From assembly GCA_964542225.1 (NCBI GenBank), contig CAZITO010000001.1, positions 22,428-86,427 on the forward strand: 64,000 nucleotides of DNA, given 5' to 3'. Made by a program: the position numbers and the translations under genes. The notes under the pieces are model-generated. The model was not told the DNA's origin. It saw nothing but the letters and a program-made list of their open reading frames with translations, and did not search any database. This DNA comes from Scybalousia_A sp964542225. GTDB lineage: Bacteria > Bacteroidota > Bacteroidia > Bacteroidales > P3. Of this stretch, positions 26,184 to 35,819 are shown piece by piece. Position 1 is the stretch's first letter. Each line of letters starts with the position of its first letter.

Positions 26184-26325
26184 TTTACTGATTATCAATA
26201 AGTTACAAAACAAATTTTTGCACGCGTTTGGTCAGGTCAAAGAATCTTCGTAACTTTGCATAGAGAAATACCCCTATCACAAAATTCCCAATTTTTACCC
26301 TTGTAACTACTTGATAATCAGTAAA
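26184..26325 (-). repeat. 142-bp inverted-repeat-bounded unit within repeat copy B
   Basis: The arms are 26184-26208 (beginning TTTACTGATTATCAATAAG) and 26301-26325 (ending TGATAATCAGTAAA). They match each other in 22-23 of 25 positions as inverted repeats, and the spacing equals that of copies A and C. Confidence 0.85.
26227..26258 (+). promoter_or_regulatory. Predicted promoter inside repeat copy B, reading toward porU
   Basis: TTTG at 26227-26230, 20-bp spacer, TAACTTTG at 26251-26258. A transcript starting near 26264 would pass the hairpin cluster at 26329-26382 and could continue to porU, whose ATG is about 475 bp away and has no obvious promoter of its own. Confidence 0.6.
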
Positions 26326-26624
26326 AACGAAACGGCGTTTTATTTTATCGAAACGCCGATTCGTCGAAATGAATCGGCGTTTCATTTTTACAAAACGGGC
26401 GAAGAAAAAATTTTTTCCTTAAAAAACCGCTCGAAAACGCTGAAAATGACCATTTTTGCCCGATTTTGACCCCTCGAAAAATATTAACTCACTGATAATC
26501 AATGATAGCACCCCTATTTTTGAACTTTTAACACCCACTAATTAAATTTTCTGAAAAAATATTTTTTGGCTCATACTCAGCCTGTTTTTATGGGGCAAAA
26601 TCGTTACTTTTTATGGAGTTGCAC

Positions 26625-26664
26625 AAGTTGTAATAAGTTAGCATAAGTTGAGATAAGGTTATGC
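26625..26664 (+). repeat. Degenerate 10-bp tandem repeat array
   Basis: Four adjoining decamers AAGTTGTAAT, AAGTTAGCAT, AAGTTGAGAT, AAGGTTATGC, preceded by GAGTTGCAC. Consensus RAGTTNNNAT. Adjoins the outer end of repeat copy B. Confidence 0.75.
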
Positions 26665-26739
26665 CCGTTTAGAGTTTTGAGAAAATACAATATTTTTATT
26701 TTTTTTTAGTTTACTGATAAAAATAATCATAGGTAAAAT

Positions 26740-29700
26740 ATGAAAGGTTTATTATACAAATATGTAACGGCTTTGTTGTTATGTTTTTTTATTTTATCAG
26801 CAAAGTTTTTATCTGCCTCATCTATAGTATATCCCGATAATTCCGTATTGTCTTCGGGCAAGTGGTATGCTATAAGAATAACAGCGGACGGAGTTTATAA
26901 ACTTACATACAATGATTTTTTGTCTATGGGGGTTAGTGCCGAAGAAATTAACTGGGATAATTTGTCCATATTCGGCAACGGCGGTACGGCCATAAAAGAG
27001 CATAACTCAAAATATACGCACTCCGACTTGCGAGAAAATGCCATATATGTAAATAAACAAAACGGTTATGTACTTTTTTATGCAAAAGGTTGCACTGATA
27101 TTGCTTTTGATAAAAACAACTCCGATTTTTCTTTTTCCATCAATCCCTATAATGATTTGGCCACTTATTTTGTTACCTTTGATGCAAACATAGGAGAAAA
27201 AAAACGTATAGAAAACAAAACATCACCAAATACATACGACACACTATCAAACACAGGAAAAGATTATTTTATCTATAAAAGAGAACTTGTCAACTTGATA
27301 GAATCCGGAGATTTATGGGTAGGCGAAAGAATGACTCCGTCAACGCCAAATTTGTCCATTCCTATAAGCCTCTCAAACATTTCACAAACAGAAAATGCCA
27401 AAATAAAAATATCTTTGGCAAGTGCTTCCAATATATCCACTTCATTTAGAATGGACATCAATGGCAACAACCCAAAGAACATAACCCTAAACACCTCCTC
27501 CAATGTAGACCCTGTTGCCTATATGGCAGAGAGGTTATATGATACCATTTTAAGCACACCAAACAACAATATAAATATTACATACAACTATAACAAAACC
27601 TCGGATAAAGCCTATCTGAACTATATATTGGTAAATTATAGTAAAAACCTTATCTTCAACAATAATTACCTTAGGTTCTATTCCACAAAAATAGGTTCTA
27701 ACGTGAGATATAACGTAAATAATGTATTGTCGCAAAACACTATGGTTTGGGATGTAACCGACATAAACAACGTTTTTGCTTTAACCGATGTTTCTAAGGA
27801 AAACAATACTTTGGCTTTCAATATTGAAAACGACACCGTAAGAACAATAGTTGTATTAACGGGGACAAATTTTCCAACTCCTACTTTTTATTCGGAAATA
27901 GAAAATCAAAATCTGCACAATATGCAAGCAACAGATTTTGTTATTGTGTCCAACAAAGAATTTTTAGAACAAGCCAATAAACTTGCCGAATATCATAGAT
28001 TGTATGATAATATAAGTGTGGAAGTGGTTGATGTGGAAAAAATTTATAATGAGTTTTCTTCCGGACAAAAAGATTTTCTCGCCATAAGAGAATTTTTGAG
28101 AATGTTGTATAACAAATATAAAGACAGTGGCAAGCAGCCTAAAAATATTTTGTTGTTTGGCGATGGTACCTACGACAATAAAAATATATTGGGATACAAC
28201 AATAATTTTATTCCCACTTATCAGTCAAAAGGCTATTACAACAACCCCAATGGAACTTTTACAAGCGATGATGTACTTGCTTGTCTTTCCGATTATGGCA
28301 AAAATACAACAAATGATACGCTTTTGATAGGTGTGGGAAGATTGTGTGTAAACAACGTTTCTGAAGCGGAGGAAATAGTAGAGAAATGCAGACGCTATAT
28401 GACCAAAGCCGACCTTTTGGAGGGAGAGGATGGGGATTGGAGAAACTTTGTTATGTTGTCTTCGGATGATGCCGATAATTTGGGCGAGTTGTACTTTATA
28501 CGCAATGCTGAAAACATATACAAACAAATAGACGAAACACAGCCTTATATAAATATACAAAAGGTTTACCAAGATGCTTATAAGGAATATACATCTTCCT
28601 CGGGTGCCACATACCCTGATGCCACAAGCACAATAGACGACAGAATGAACAAAGGTTGTTTGTTGTTTAATTATCTTGGACATGGGTCGTACGACCATTT
28701 GTCAAGCGAAAGATTGATAACCAAAACAAATATTTCCTCTTGGAATAATTACAACAAACTGCCCTTGATGATAACCTCCACTTGTGAATTTGCACGTTTT
28801 GATTTGGCAGACAAACAATCGGCAGGAGAATCCATAGTTTCTTCCACACAAGGAGCGGGTATAGCACTTATAGCGGCAGCAAGAAAAATAGCCTCCAACG
28901 ATGGAATAAACAAAAACCTTCATAAATTTGCCTTACTCAGAAAACCAAACGGAGAGCCTTATACTTTTGGCGAAGTGAAAATGTATGCAAAAAACAATAC
29001 TTATTTACAACAATCAGAAAGAAGTATTTCTCTCATTGGCGACCCTGCACTTAAAATTTCTCTTCCAAAATACAATGTCAAAACCTTACAAATTAACAAT
29101 TCTTTATATGATGAAAATACTCAAAGTTTCACAAATATAGATACCGTCGGAGCCTTATCAAATATGTATATAAAAGGAGAGATAGTAGACTTTAATGGAA
29201 ACAAAATAAATGATTTTAACGGAAAACTCAAAATATATCTCTTTGACAAAAAAGCTTATTACTATACTTTGGACAATTCCGGGCTGGATACAAATTTGCG
29301 TTTTGAACAACAAAACAATATTTTGCACAGAGGCTTTGCCCAAGTTGAGAACGGAGAATTTGAATATAGTTTTACCATACCGAAAGATATTGCCTACAAC
29401 TATGGAAGAGCAAAGATAAGTTATTATGCACAAGACTCCAATATTGACGCAGCAGGTTATACCAATGATTTTATACTCGGCGGTATAGATACTTCCGTAA
29501 ATTTGATTTCTTCAAGACCGATTGTCAATTTGTATATAAACGATAGTTCTTTTGTTAATGGAGGTATAACCAATGAAAATCCCAATCTTTATGCTGTAAT
29601 ATGGGATAGTATTCCAATAAACATAGCAGGAGCAGGTTTAGGGCATGATATTGTTGCCCGATTGGACAATGCCGCCAATACATTTATATTGAACGATTAT

Positions 29701-30162
29701 TACACTTATGACGAAAAAGATTTAAACAAGGGCTATATAACCTATCCTCTCACTTCTCTAAGCGAGGGAGAACATACTCTTTCCATAAAGGTGTGGAATA
29801 TATACAACTACTCCACACAAGCAACCATAAATTTCAGGGTAATAAACTCCGAAAAGGAAGAATATGAAACCTATAATTACCCCAACCCTTTCAATGAAAG
29901 TACCAATATTATTGTAAAATTTAACAGACCCGATAATATCAAAAAAGCAATAATAAAAATATTTAACGCACAAGGCAGAGCGGTTAAAACCATAGATGCC
30001 AGCAACCACATAGGTAGCAACAATGTTGGACCTATAAATTGGGACGGCTACTTGGACGGAGGCGGTAGAATAGGAAACGGTATATATTACTATACCGTAG
30101 AGTTAACTGATTATAACGGTAACACAACCACAAAGACAAATAAAATGTTGGTAGTAAAATAA
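26740..30162 (+). CDS. porU: Type IX secretion system sortase PorU
   Basis: A 1140-residue cell-surface cysteine protease of the gingipain (peptidase C25) family that removes the C-terminal sorting domain of T9SS cargo and attaches the mature protein to anionic lipopolysaccharide. Signal peptide at 1-28. An N-terminal beta-rich part (about 30-390) is followed by the C25 domain (about 395-780) with H648 in YLGHGSYDHL and C682 in ITSTCEFARFD, agreeing with the catalytic dyad of P. gingivalis PorU. A C-terminal FlgD-like Ig fold (about 1050-1140, YPNPFNESTNIIVKF, NGIYYYTVEL) is also typical of PorU. It is followed by porV after 55 bp, the usual arrangement. Confidence 0.95.
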   Translation: MKGLLYKYVTALLLCFFILSAKFLSASSIVYPDNSVLSSGKWYAIRITADGVYKLTYNDFLSMGVSAEEINWDNLSIFGNGGTAIKEHNSKYTHSDLRENAIYVNKQNGYVLFYAKGCTDIAFDKNNSDFSFSINPYNDLATYFVTFDANIGEKKRIENKTSPNTYDTLSNTGKDYFIYKRELVNLIESGDLWVGERMTPSTPNLSIPISLSNISQTENAKIKISLASASNISTSFRMDINGNNPKNITLNTSSNVDPVAYMAERLYDTILSTPNNNINITYNYNKTSDKAYLNYILVNYSKNLIFNNNYLRFYSTKIGSNVRYNVNNVLSQNTMVWDVTDINNVFALTDVSKENNTLAFNIENDTVRTIVVLTGTNFPTPTFYSEIENQNLHNMQATDFVIVSNKEFLEQANKLAEYHRLYDNISVEVVDVEKIYNEFSSGQKDFLAIREFLRMLYNKYKDSGKQPKNILLFGDGTYDNKNILGYNNNFIPTYQSKGYYNNPNGTFTSDDVLACLSDYGKNTTNDTLLIGVGRLCVNNVSEAEEIVEKCRRYMTKADLLEGEDGDWRNFVMLSSDDADNLGELYFIRNAENIYKQIDETQPYINIQKVYQDAYKEYTSSSGATYPDATSTIDDRMNKGCLLFNYLGHGSYDHLSSERLITKTNISSWNNYNKLPLMITSTCEFARFDLADKQSAGESIVSSTQGAGIALIAAARKIASNDGINKNLHKFALLRKPNGEPYTFGEVKMYAKNNTYLQQSERSISLIGDPALKISLPKYNVKTLQINNSLYDENTQSFTNIDTVGALSNMYIKGEIVDFNGNKINDFNGKLKIYLFDKKAYYYTLDNSGLDTNLRFEQQNNILHRGFAQVENGEFEYSFTIPKDIAYNYGRAKISYYAQDSNIDAAGYTNDFILGGIDTSVNLISSRPIVNLYINDSSFVNGGITNENPNLYAVIWDSIPINIAGAGLGHDIVARLDNAANTFILNDYYTYDEKDLNKGYITYPLTSLSEGEHTLSIKVWNIYNYSTQATINFRVINSEKEEYETYNYPNPFNESTNIIVKFNRPDNIKKAIIKIFNAQGRAVKTIDASNHIGSNNVGPINWDGYLDGGGRIGNGIYYYTVELTDYNGNTTTKTNKMLVVK

Positions 30163-30217
30163 TAAAATAATAATTATCCCGTTTTTTTACAACGAGATAT
30201 CAAAAATGTAATATTAT

Positions 30218-31399
30218 ATGAAGAAGACAGGAATATTATCACTCATTTGCGGGTTATTTGTTTCAACAACTGTTTTTGCTCAAAAAAAAGTAATAGACAA
30301 CGATAATATACAAGGATACATACTCAGACAACAAGTAGAGGATGGAGCAAGGCTAATCTCCTCAGGAGTTCCTTTATTGCTGATAGCACCCGACTCACGT
30401 GCCGGAGCAATGGGAGACATAGGGGCAGCAACTACGCCCGATGCTAACTCTAACCATTGGAATGCAGCCAAAATACCTTTTGCTGAAAAGCAGTTTTTAT
30501 TGTCTTTAACATACTCACCTTGGCTTAGAGATTTGGCTAACGATATAGATTTGGCTTATCTTTCAGGGTATTACAAAATAAACGATATTAGTGCCATAGG
30601 AGCCTCCCTTACTTATTTTTCTTTGGGTTCCATAGATTTCTTTTCCGAAGAGGGTATTTCAATAGGTACATATAAGCCAAATGAATTTGCCATAGATGTT
30701 TCCTATTCCATGAAACTGACAGAAAACTTGGCGGCATCGGTAACAGGTAGATATATTCGCTCAGACTTAACTCAAGGACAAAGTGTCAGTGGCAATTCCA
30801 CTCATGCTGCTTCGGCTGTTGCTACCGATATAGGTCTTTATTATCAAAAGGATATCTCCTCAGACAAACCTGCTCAATACGCTATAGGAGTACAAATATC
30901 AAATTTGGGCAATAAAATATCATATTCCGATAATTTGGAGTCAAGCTTCTTGCCTGCCAATCTTAGAGTTGGAGGAAGGTATACCTACTCTATGGACCAA
31001 TTCAATCAATTGTCCTTTATGCTAGACTTAAACAAGTTATTGGTTCCTACTCCACCTGTAAGAGACTCTTTGGGTGAAGTTTATGAAGGTTATGAGGATA
31101 ATGTAGGCGTGCTTAAAGGTATTTTCCAATCTTTTTATGACGCTCCAAACGGAATAAAAGAGGAATTGCAGGAAATAAATATTTCAGCAGGTGTGGAGTA
31201 TTGGTATAATAAAATGATAGCCGCTCGTGCAGGATATTTTTATGAAAACAAAAAGAAAGGCGATAGACAATATTTGACGCTTGGTTTAGGACTTAAATAC
31301 AATTCACTCGGTATAGATTTGTCTTATCTTTTACCAACCTCTCAAACAAACAATCCTTTGAAAAACACTATTAGAGTTTCTCTTTCATTTGATATGTAA
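30218..31399 (+). CDS. porV: Type IX secretion system outer-membrane protein PorV (LptO)
   Basis: A 393-residue outer-membrane barrel of the FadL-like PorV family. PorV shuttles cargo from the translocon to PorU by gripping the sorting domain. Signal peptide MKKTGILSLICGLFVSTTVFAQ; the family hallmark follows soon after (SSGVPLLLIAPDSRAGAMGDIGAATTPD, about residues 47-74). The C-terminus ends in TIRVSLSFDM, a barrel-closing strand. It is adjacent to porU and 7 bp ahead of ispF, so all three are likely co-transcribed. Confidence 0.95.
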   Translation: MKKTGILSLICGLFVSTTVFAQKKVIDNDNIQGYILRQQVEDGARLISSGVPLLLIAPDSRAGAMGDIGAATTPDANSNHWNAAKIPFAEKQFLLSLTYSPWLRDLANDIDLAYLSGYYKINDISAIGASLTYFSLGSIDFFSEEGISIGTYKPNEFAIDVSYSMKLTENLAASVTGRYIRSDLTQGQSVSGNSTHAASAVATDIGLYYQKDISSDKPAQYAIGVQISNLGNKISYSDNLESSFLPANLRVGGRYTYSMDQFNQLSFMLDLNKLLVPTPPVRDSLGEVYEGYEDNVGVLKGIFQSFYDAPNGIKEELQEINISAGVEYWYNKMIAARAGYFYENKKKGDRQYLTLGLGLKYNSLGIDLSYLLPTSQTNNPLKNTIRVSLSFDM

Positions 31400-31406
31400 A
31401 AAGGAC

Positions 31407-31892
31407 ATGAAGATAAAAGTTGGTTTTGGTTACGATGTACACGCTCTAAAAGAAGGTGAAAAACTAATACTCGGCGGTGTAGAAATAGAAAATTCTCCCT
31501 TAGGAACAGTAGGACATTCCGATGCAGATGTGCTTATACATGCCATTATAGACGCAATACTTGGAGCGGCAAATCTTAGGGATATTGGCTTTCAATACCC
31601 TGACAATATAGATAAATACAAGGGTATAAAAAGCACTCTGCTTTTGCAAGATACACTAAAAAAAACAGAACAAAAAGGGTATAAAGTAGAAAATATTGAC
31701 TCTACTATATGTTTGCAATCTCCCAAAATAAGCAACTATATTCCTCTAATGCAAAAGAATTTGGCACAAGTTATGAATTTGGATGTGGAAGATATTAGTA
31801 TAAAGGCAACTACAACAGAACATTTGGGTTTTGAGGGAAGAAAAGAAGGAGTATCTGCCTACGGAGTTTGCCTTTTGTCCCAAAAAAAATAA
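31407..31892 (+). CDS. ispF: 2-C-methyl-D-erythritol 2,4-cyclodiphosphate synthase
   Basis: A 161-residue cytosolic enzyme of the MEP isoprenoid pathway that cyclises CDP-ME 2-phosphate. The start MKIKVGFGYDVH at 31407 is preferred over the ORF edge at 31389, and an AAGGA site lies 6 bp upstream. Zinc ligands D10, H12 and H45 and the active-site H37-S-D39 are present (GYDVHALKEGEK, GHSDADVLIHAI). Its place inside the T9SS cluster, directly behind porV, is a known Bacteroidetes arrangement with no obvious functional link. Confidence 0.97.
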   Translation: MKIKVGFGYDVHALKEGEKLILGGVEIENSPLGTVGHSDADVLIHAIIDAILGAANLRDIGFQYPDNIDKYKGIKSTLLLQDTLKKTEQKGYKVENIDSTICLQSPKISNYIPLMQKNLAQVMNLDVEDISIKATTTEHLGFEGRKEGVSAYGVCLLSQKK

Positions 31893-32101
31893 CTGTCAAA
31901 TGTGTAACTTTTTTTTGATATTATAGTATAATATACAAATAGGCGTAGTGCAATAGATATTTGGTAAAATTTTAATAAACAAATATTTATAACAGTAAAA
32001 CAATAAAAAATAAGTTTTTTTTCTTTTATGTGCTGTTTTTTTTGTAATATTGCCGTTTGAAATTAAGATGTTAGTAATTCTATTTTTATAGTACGATTTA
32101 T

Positions 32102-33091
32102 ATGAAAAAGAGCATACTTTGTTTGATATTGGGTTGTGTGTTTGCCTTGTCATCCTTGCAAGCGCAAGACCCTCATTTTTCACAATTTTTTGCCAATCCT
32201 CTATACACAAACCCTGCTTTTGCCGGTTCTGAGATTTGCCCGCGTTTGTCTCTCACATACAGAGACCAATGGCCTTCTTTGGGAGCCTTTAAGACTTTTT
32301 CGGCAAGTTATGACCAATACTTTGATTTTCTTTCAGGTGGTATAGGTGTGTATGTAATGAGCGACAAACAAAGTGATTTTTATAGAATTAATTCGGCGGC
32401 GTTAATTTATTCTCTGCATCTGCAACTGACACGCAACATTGCTCTTAATCTTGCGGCACAGGCAAACATAACCAATCATAGTTTGGATTGGGACGAGTTG
32501 GTTTTTGGAGATATGATTGATACTCGTTATGGACAAATATACACCAGCACAATGGCAACTCGTCCAGATGAGACCTCTAAAACGTACGTAGATTTTGGAG
32601 CAGGAGCCTTGTTGTATGGAGAAAGTTGGTATGCAGGTTTTTCAGCGGTAAATCTAACAAGACCCAAGAACGGATTTATTTCCTACAATCGTTTGCCAAT
32701 AAAATTGACCGCCAACGCGGGAATGAGGTTTAATCTTAGAAGAGATACACGAAGAACAAATGCTTTCTTTGGTCAACCGATTATCTCTCCAAACATCATA
32801 TATCAACATCAAGGAGAATTTAACGAATTGAATTATGGTTTGTATTTGGACTGGTCGCCTTTTGTTTTTGGCACCTGGTATAGACAATCCATGTCGTTTG
32901 GTAATTCTGATGCTGTGGTTTTGTTGTTTGGTTTGCAATGGAAAGACTATAAAATAGGCTATAGTTATGATATAACCGTTTCCTCTCTTTCCAATGTATC
33001 CGGAGGAGCACACGAGGTTAGTTTGAGTGCAAAACTTCCTTGTCCTGAAAAGAGAAAGAAGGTTAGAAGCATCAAATGTCCTTCATTCTAA
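32102..33091 (+). CDS. porP: Type IX secretion system protein PorP/SprF family
   Basis: A 329-residue outer-membrane protein of the PorP/SprF family. Signal peptide MKKSILCLILGCVFALSSLQAQ, then the family start DPHFSQFFANPLYTNPAFAGS (about 23-43) and YRDQWPSLG. PorP sits with PorE/PorK partners in the core complex. It is followed after 70 bp by porK, as in the porPKLMN operon of P. gingivalis. The C-terminus has a basic tail (CPEKRKKVRSIKCPSF) beyond the last barrel strand, which is unusual to the eye. Several PorP/SprF paralogues usually exist per genome; its position next to porK favours the core PorP. Confidence 0.9.
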   Translation: MKKSILCLILGCVFALSSLQAQDPHFSQFFANPLYTNPAFAGSEICPRLSLTYRDQWPSLGAFKTFSASYDQYFDFLSGGIGVYVMSDKQSDFYRINSAALIYSLHLQLTRNIALNLAAQANITNHSLDWDELVFGDMIDTRYGQIYTSTMATRPDETSKTYVDFGAGALLYGESWYAGFSAVNLTRPKNGFISYNRLPIKLTANAGMRFNLRRDTRRTNAFFGQPIISPNIIYQHQGEFNELNYGLYLDWSPFVFGTWYRQSMSFGNSDAVVLLFGLQWKDYKIGYSYDITVSSLSNVSGGAHEVSLSAKLPCPEKRKKVRSIKCPSF

Positions 33092-33161
33092 TTTTTTGAG
33101 CGTAAAAAATAAATTGTTGGTTTTAAAGTTTTAATTAAGAATAATAAAATAAATAAAGGAT

Positions 33162-34706
33162 ATGAAAACAATGTCATTTTTCAGCAAGGTTCTAATGATA
33201 ACAGCAGTTGCAACATTGTTAATTGCTTGTTCTGGAAAGAAAAAATCTGCCACAACCGGGTGGAATTATGATGACCCTAAATGGGGAGGTTTTGAATCTG
33301 CCAAAAATGTAGAGCAACAAACCCCTCCGGGTATGGTGTTTATAGAAGGTGGTGCTTTCATTATGGGAAGGTCTACTGACAATGTAAAATACGAATGGGA
33401 CAACAATCCAAGAAAGGTTACTGTTTCATCTTTCTATATGGACGAATGTGAGATAACAAATTTGGACTATAGGGAGTTTTTGTATTGGATACAAAGAGTA
33501 TATACCGATTATCCTGAGTATTATCAAAGTAATTTGCCTGATACTTTGGTTTGGAGAAGCAAACTTACTTACAATGAGCCTATGGTAGAGTACTATTTCC
33601 GCTATCCTTCTTGGGCAAACTATCCTGTTGTAGGTGTTAGTTGGATACAGGCCAATAACTATTGCGATTGGAGGACTGATAGATTAAACGAAAAAGCACT
33701 TATAGATGCCGGAATATTGGAGTTTGACCAAGACCAACAAGGAGATAATGTATTTACAACAGATGCTTATCTTGCGGGACAATATGAGGGATATGTAAAA
33801 AAAGAACTTACAGACCTTAATCCTAACTCTGAAGGTGTTAGAAGAGCCAATATGACAGATGGTATTTTGTATCCTAAATTCAGACTTCCAACCGAAGCAG
33901 AATGGGAGTATGCTGCACTTGGTCTTGTAGGCAATACTACCAAAGAAGGTCGTATTTTGGAAAGAAGAATTTACCCTTGGAACGGTCATGTTGTACGTAC
34001 TGACCAAAAGAAATATTATGGTGAGATGCTTGCAAACTTTAAGCGTTCAAGAGGAGATGCAATGGGTGTGGCAAGTGCTTTGAATGACCATTGGGAATAC
34101 ACTGCTCCTGTGGATTATTACTTCCCTAACGATTATGGTTTGTACAATATGGCAGGTAATGTATCGGAGTGGGTAATGGATGTTTATCGTCCTAACACAC
34201 CTGAGGACGCAGGCGACATAAACCCTTATAGAGGAAATGTTTATGTTACAAAAGTTTTGGACTCTGATGGAATGATAGCAGAAAAAGATTCTTTGGGTAG
34301 AATTACTTACAGAGAGGTTACCGTAGAGGACAATATAAATAGAAGAAATTATAGACAAGCCGACAATATTAACTATTTGGATGGAGATTTGGCTTCACAA
34401 ATAGCAACAAGTTGGCAAACAGAGACCGGAGAAGATGATGAGGAAGAATTGATAGCAACAAATGATTCCGAAGACGATGAGGAAGGAGTAAGCGAATCTG
34501 TTTCAGAAACGGGTGGTATGTATGATTTTGGCAAATCTTCCATGATTAACGACAAGGTTAGGGTTGTCAAAGGTGGCTCTTGGAAAGATAAGGCTTTGTA
34601 TCTATCTCCGGGTGAAAAACGTTTCTTGACTCAAGACCAAAAAACAGAATGGATTGGTTTCCGCTGTGCAATGGATAGAATGGGTTCAAGGGAAATGCGT
34701 AAATAA
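33162..34706 (+). CDS. porK: Type IX secretion system lipoprotein PorK/GldK
   Basis: A 514-residue outer-membrane lipoprotein that forms the large periplasmic ring of the T9SS with PorN/GldN. Lipobox LLIACSGKK with C23. Most of the length is a formylglycine-generating-enzyme-like (SUMF1) domain: GMVFIEGGAFIMGR (about 57-70), NPRKVTVSSFYMDECEITNLDYREFL, KFRLPTEAEWEYAALG, and NMAGNVSEWVMDVYR. An acidic insertion of about 30 residues rich in E and D (about 424-445) precedes the final VKGGSWKDKALYLSPGEKRFL part. It is followed by a terminator at 34729 and then holA; porL, porM and porN, which normally come next, are absent from the window. Confidence 0.93.
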   Translation: MKTMSFFSKVLMITAVATLLIACSGKKKSATTGWNYDDPKWGGFESAKNVEQQTPPGMVFIEGGAFIMGRSTDNVKYEWDNNPRKVTVSSFYMDECEITNLDYREFLYWIQRVYTDYPEYYQSNLPDTLVWRSKLTYNEPMVEYYFRYPSWANYPVVGVSWIQANNYCDWRTDRLNEKALIDAGILEFDQDQQGDNVFTTDAYLAGQYEGYVKKELTDLNPNSEGVRRANMTDGILYPKFRLPTEAEWEYAALGLVGNTTKEGRILERRIYPWNGHVVRTDQKKYYGEMLANFKRSRGDAMGVASALNDHWEYTAPVDYYFPNDYGLYNMAGNVSEWVMDVYRPNTPEDAGDINPYRGNVYVTKVLDSDGMIAEKDSLGRITYREVTVEDNINRRNYRQADNINYLDGDLASQIATSWQTETGEDDEEELIATNDSEDDEEGVSESVSETGGMYDFGKSSMINDKVRVVKGGSWKDKALYLSPGEKRFLTQDQKTEWIGFRCAMDRMGSREMRK

Positions 34707-34728
34707 GACTTTAGCAAAATAAAAATAA

Positions 34729-34774
34729 GAAATCCTGTGTAGTTTTTTGTAACACTTACAGCACAGGATTTTTT
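34729..34774 (+). terminator. Terminator after porK
   Basis: AAATCCTGTG pairs with CACAGGATTT across a 22-nt loop, followed by a T-run. It ends the T9SS cluster. Confidence 0.8.
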
Positions 34775-34789
34775 TGTTATTATCAAAGT

Positions 34790-35803
34790 ATGGCAACAGC
34801 AACATTAAAACAAATAGAAGACAACATATCGCACAAGGAACTTGCACCTATTTATTTGCTTAGCGGAGAGGAGCCCTATTATATAGATTTACTTGCCGAA
34901 AAGTTTGAGAATGGGGTTATAGAGCAAAGTGCTAAAGATTTTAATTTTGATGTTATATACGGAAAAGATGCTGTGGCTTCCGTCTTAGTGGGTATGTGCA
35001 GACAATATCCTTTGATGGCAGAAAAGCGACTTGTCATACTCAAAGAGGCCCAAATGTTGGATAAATCGGAATGGAGCAAACTTGCCGTTTATTTTGACAA
35101 ACCTCAAGCCTCCACCTGTTTTGTAATTTGTAATAAGAGCGAAAGTTTTGATACAAAAACAAAAAATCTCATCGCAAAAAATGGAGGCATAATATACGAA
35201 AGCAAAAGAGAGCCGGACTATAAACTTGCCGCTTGGATAAAGTCTTATATAAAAAACATGGGCTTTACTTCAGACGAGCAATCAGTGGTTTTGTTGGAGA
35301 ATTATTTGGGAAACAATTTGGAAAAGATTAAAAATGAATTAGCAAAACTTAAACTTAATCTCAAAGACAAAAAACACATATCGGCTACGGACGTTTCTTC
35401 CTATATAGGCATAAGTAAGGACTACAACGTTTTTGAACTACAAAAAGCCCTCTCTACAAAACAAGTATTAAAGTGTAATCAAATAATAAAATATTTTTCT
35501 CAAAATCCCAAAGAAAATCCTATACAGATGATAATACCTGCTTTGTTTTCGTTTTTTCTTAACACTCTCGCCTGCTCCACCATGAAAGGCAGAACAGCAC
35601 AAGATATAGCCACAACCTTACATTCCTCCACTTTTAAACTAAAAGATTGTATGACAGCCATCAACTATTACAGCACTGAGAAATTATTTTCCATCATATC
35701 ACTTTTTGAAGATTATGATTTGAAAACAAAAGGAGTTAATGTATCTCCTCTTTGCAAAGAAAACGAATTATTAAAAGAATTGATTTTTAAAATATTACAT
35801 TAA
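34790..35803 (+). CDS. holA: DNA polymerase III subunit delta
   Basis: A 337-residue clamp-loader subunit that opens the sliding clamp. The N-terminal signature APIYLLSGEEPYYIDLLAE (about residues 18-36) and the RLVILKEAQML segment are typical; the P-loop is degenerate, as expected of the delta subunit. The C-terminal helical part starts near residue 210 (ISKDYNVFELQKAL). It is the first gene of a run of four on the same strand (spacings 16, 40 and 13 bp) that also has a TonB-dependent receptor, a porin-like protein and a hydrolase. Confidence 0.93.
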   Translation: MATATLKQIEDNISHKELAPIYLLSGEEPYYIDLLAEKFENGVIEQSAKDFNFDVIYGKDAVASVLVGMCRQYPLMAEKRLVILKEAQMLDKSEWSKLAVYFDKPQASTCFVICNKSESFDTKTKNLIAKNGGIIYESKREPDYKLAAWIKSYIKNMGFTSDEQSVVLLENYLGNNLEKIKNELAKLKLNLKDKKHISATDVSSYIGISKDYNVFELQKALSTKQVLKCNQIIKYFSQNPKENPIQMIIPALFSFFLNTLACSTMKGRTAQDIATTLHSSTFKLKDCMTAINYYSTEKLFSIISLFEDYDLKTKGVNVSPLCKENELLKELIFKILH

Positions 35804-35819
35804 ACACACCAAACAATAG

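Larger units (their letters stand above)
26182..26620 (-). repeat. Dispersed non-coding repeat, copy B (inverted)
   Basis: The reverse-strand counterpart of copies A and C. The hairpin-forming 12-mers are at 26329-26340, 26351-26362 and 26371-26382, the CGGGC/GCCCG pair at 26395-26399 and 26457-26462, and TTGATTATCA reads on the minus strand near 26499. The outer (right) part, 26530-26620, is shorter than in A and C, lacking one AACGGCTTTGCCC module. The segment lies between tRNA-Phe and porU. Outside it, 25960-26160 is AT-rich with no gene seen, and 26665-26739 is the porU leader. Confidence 0.9.
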
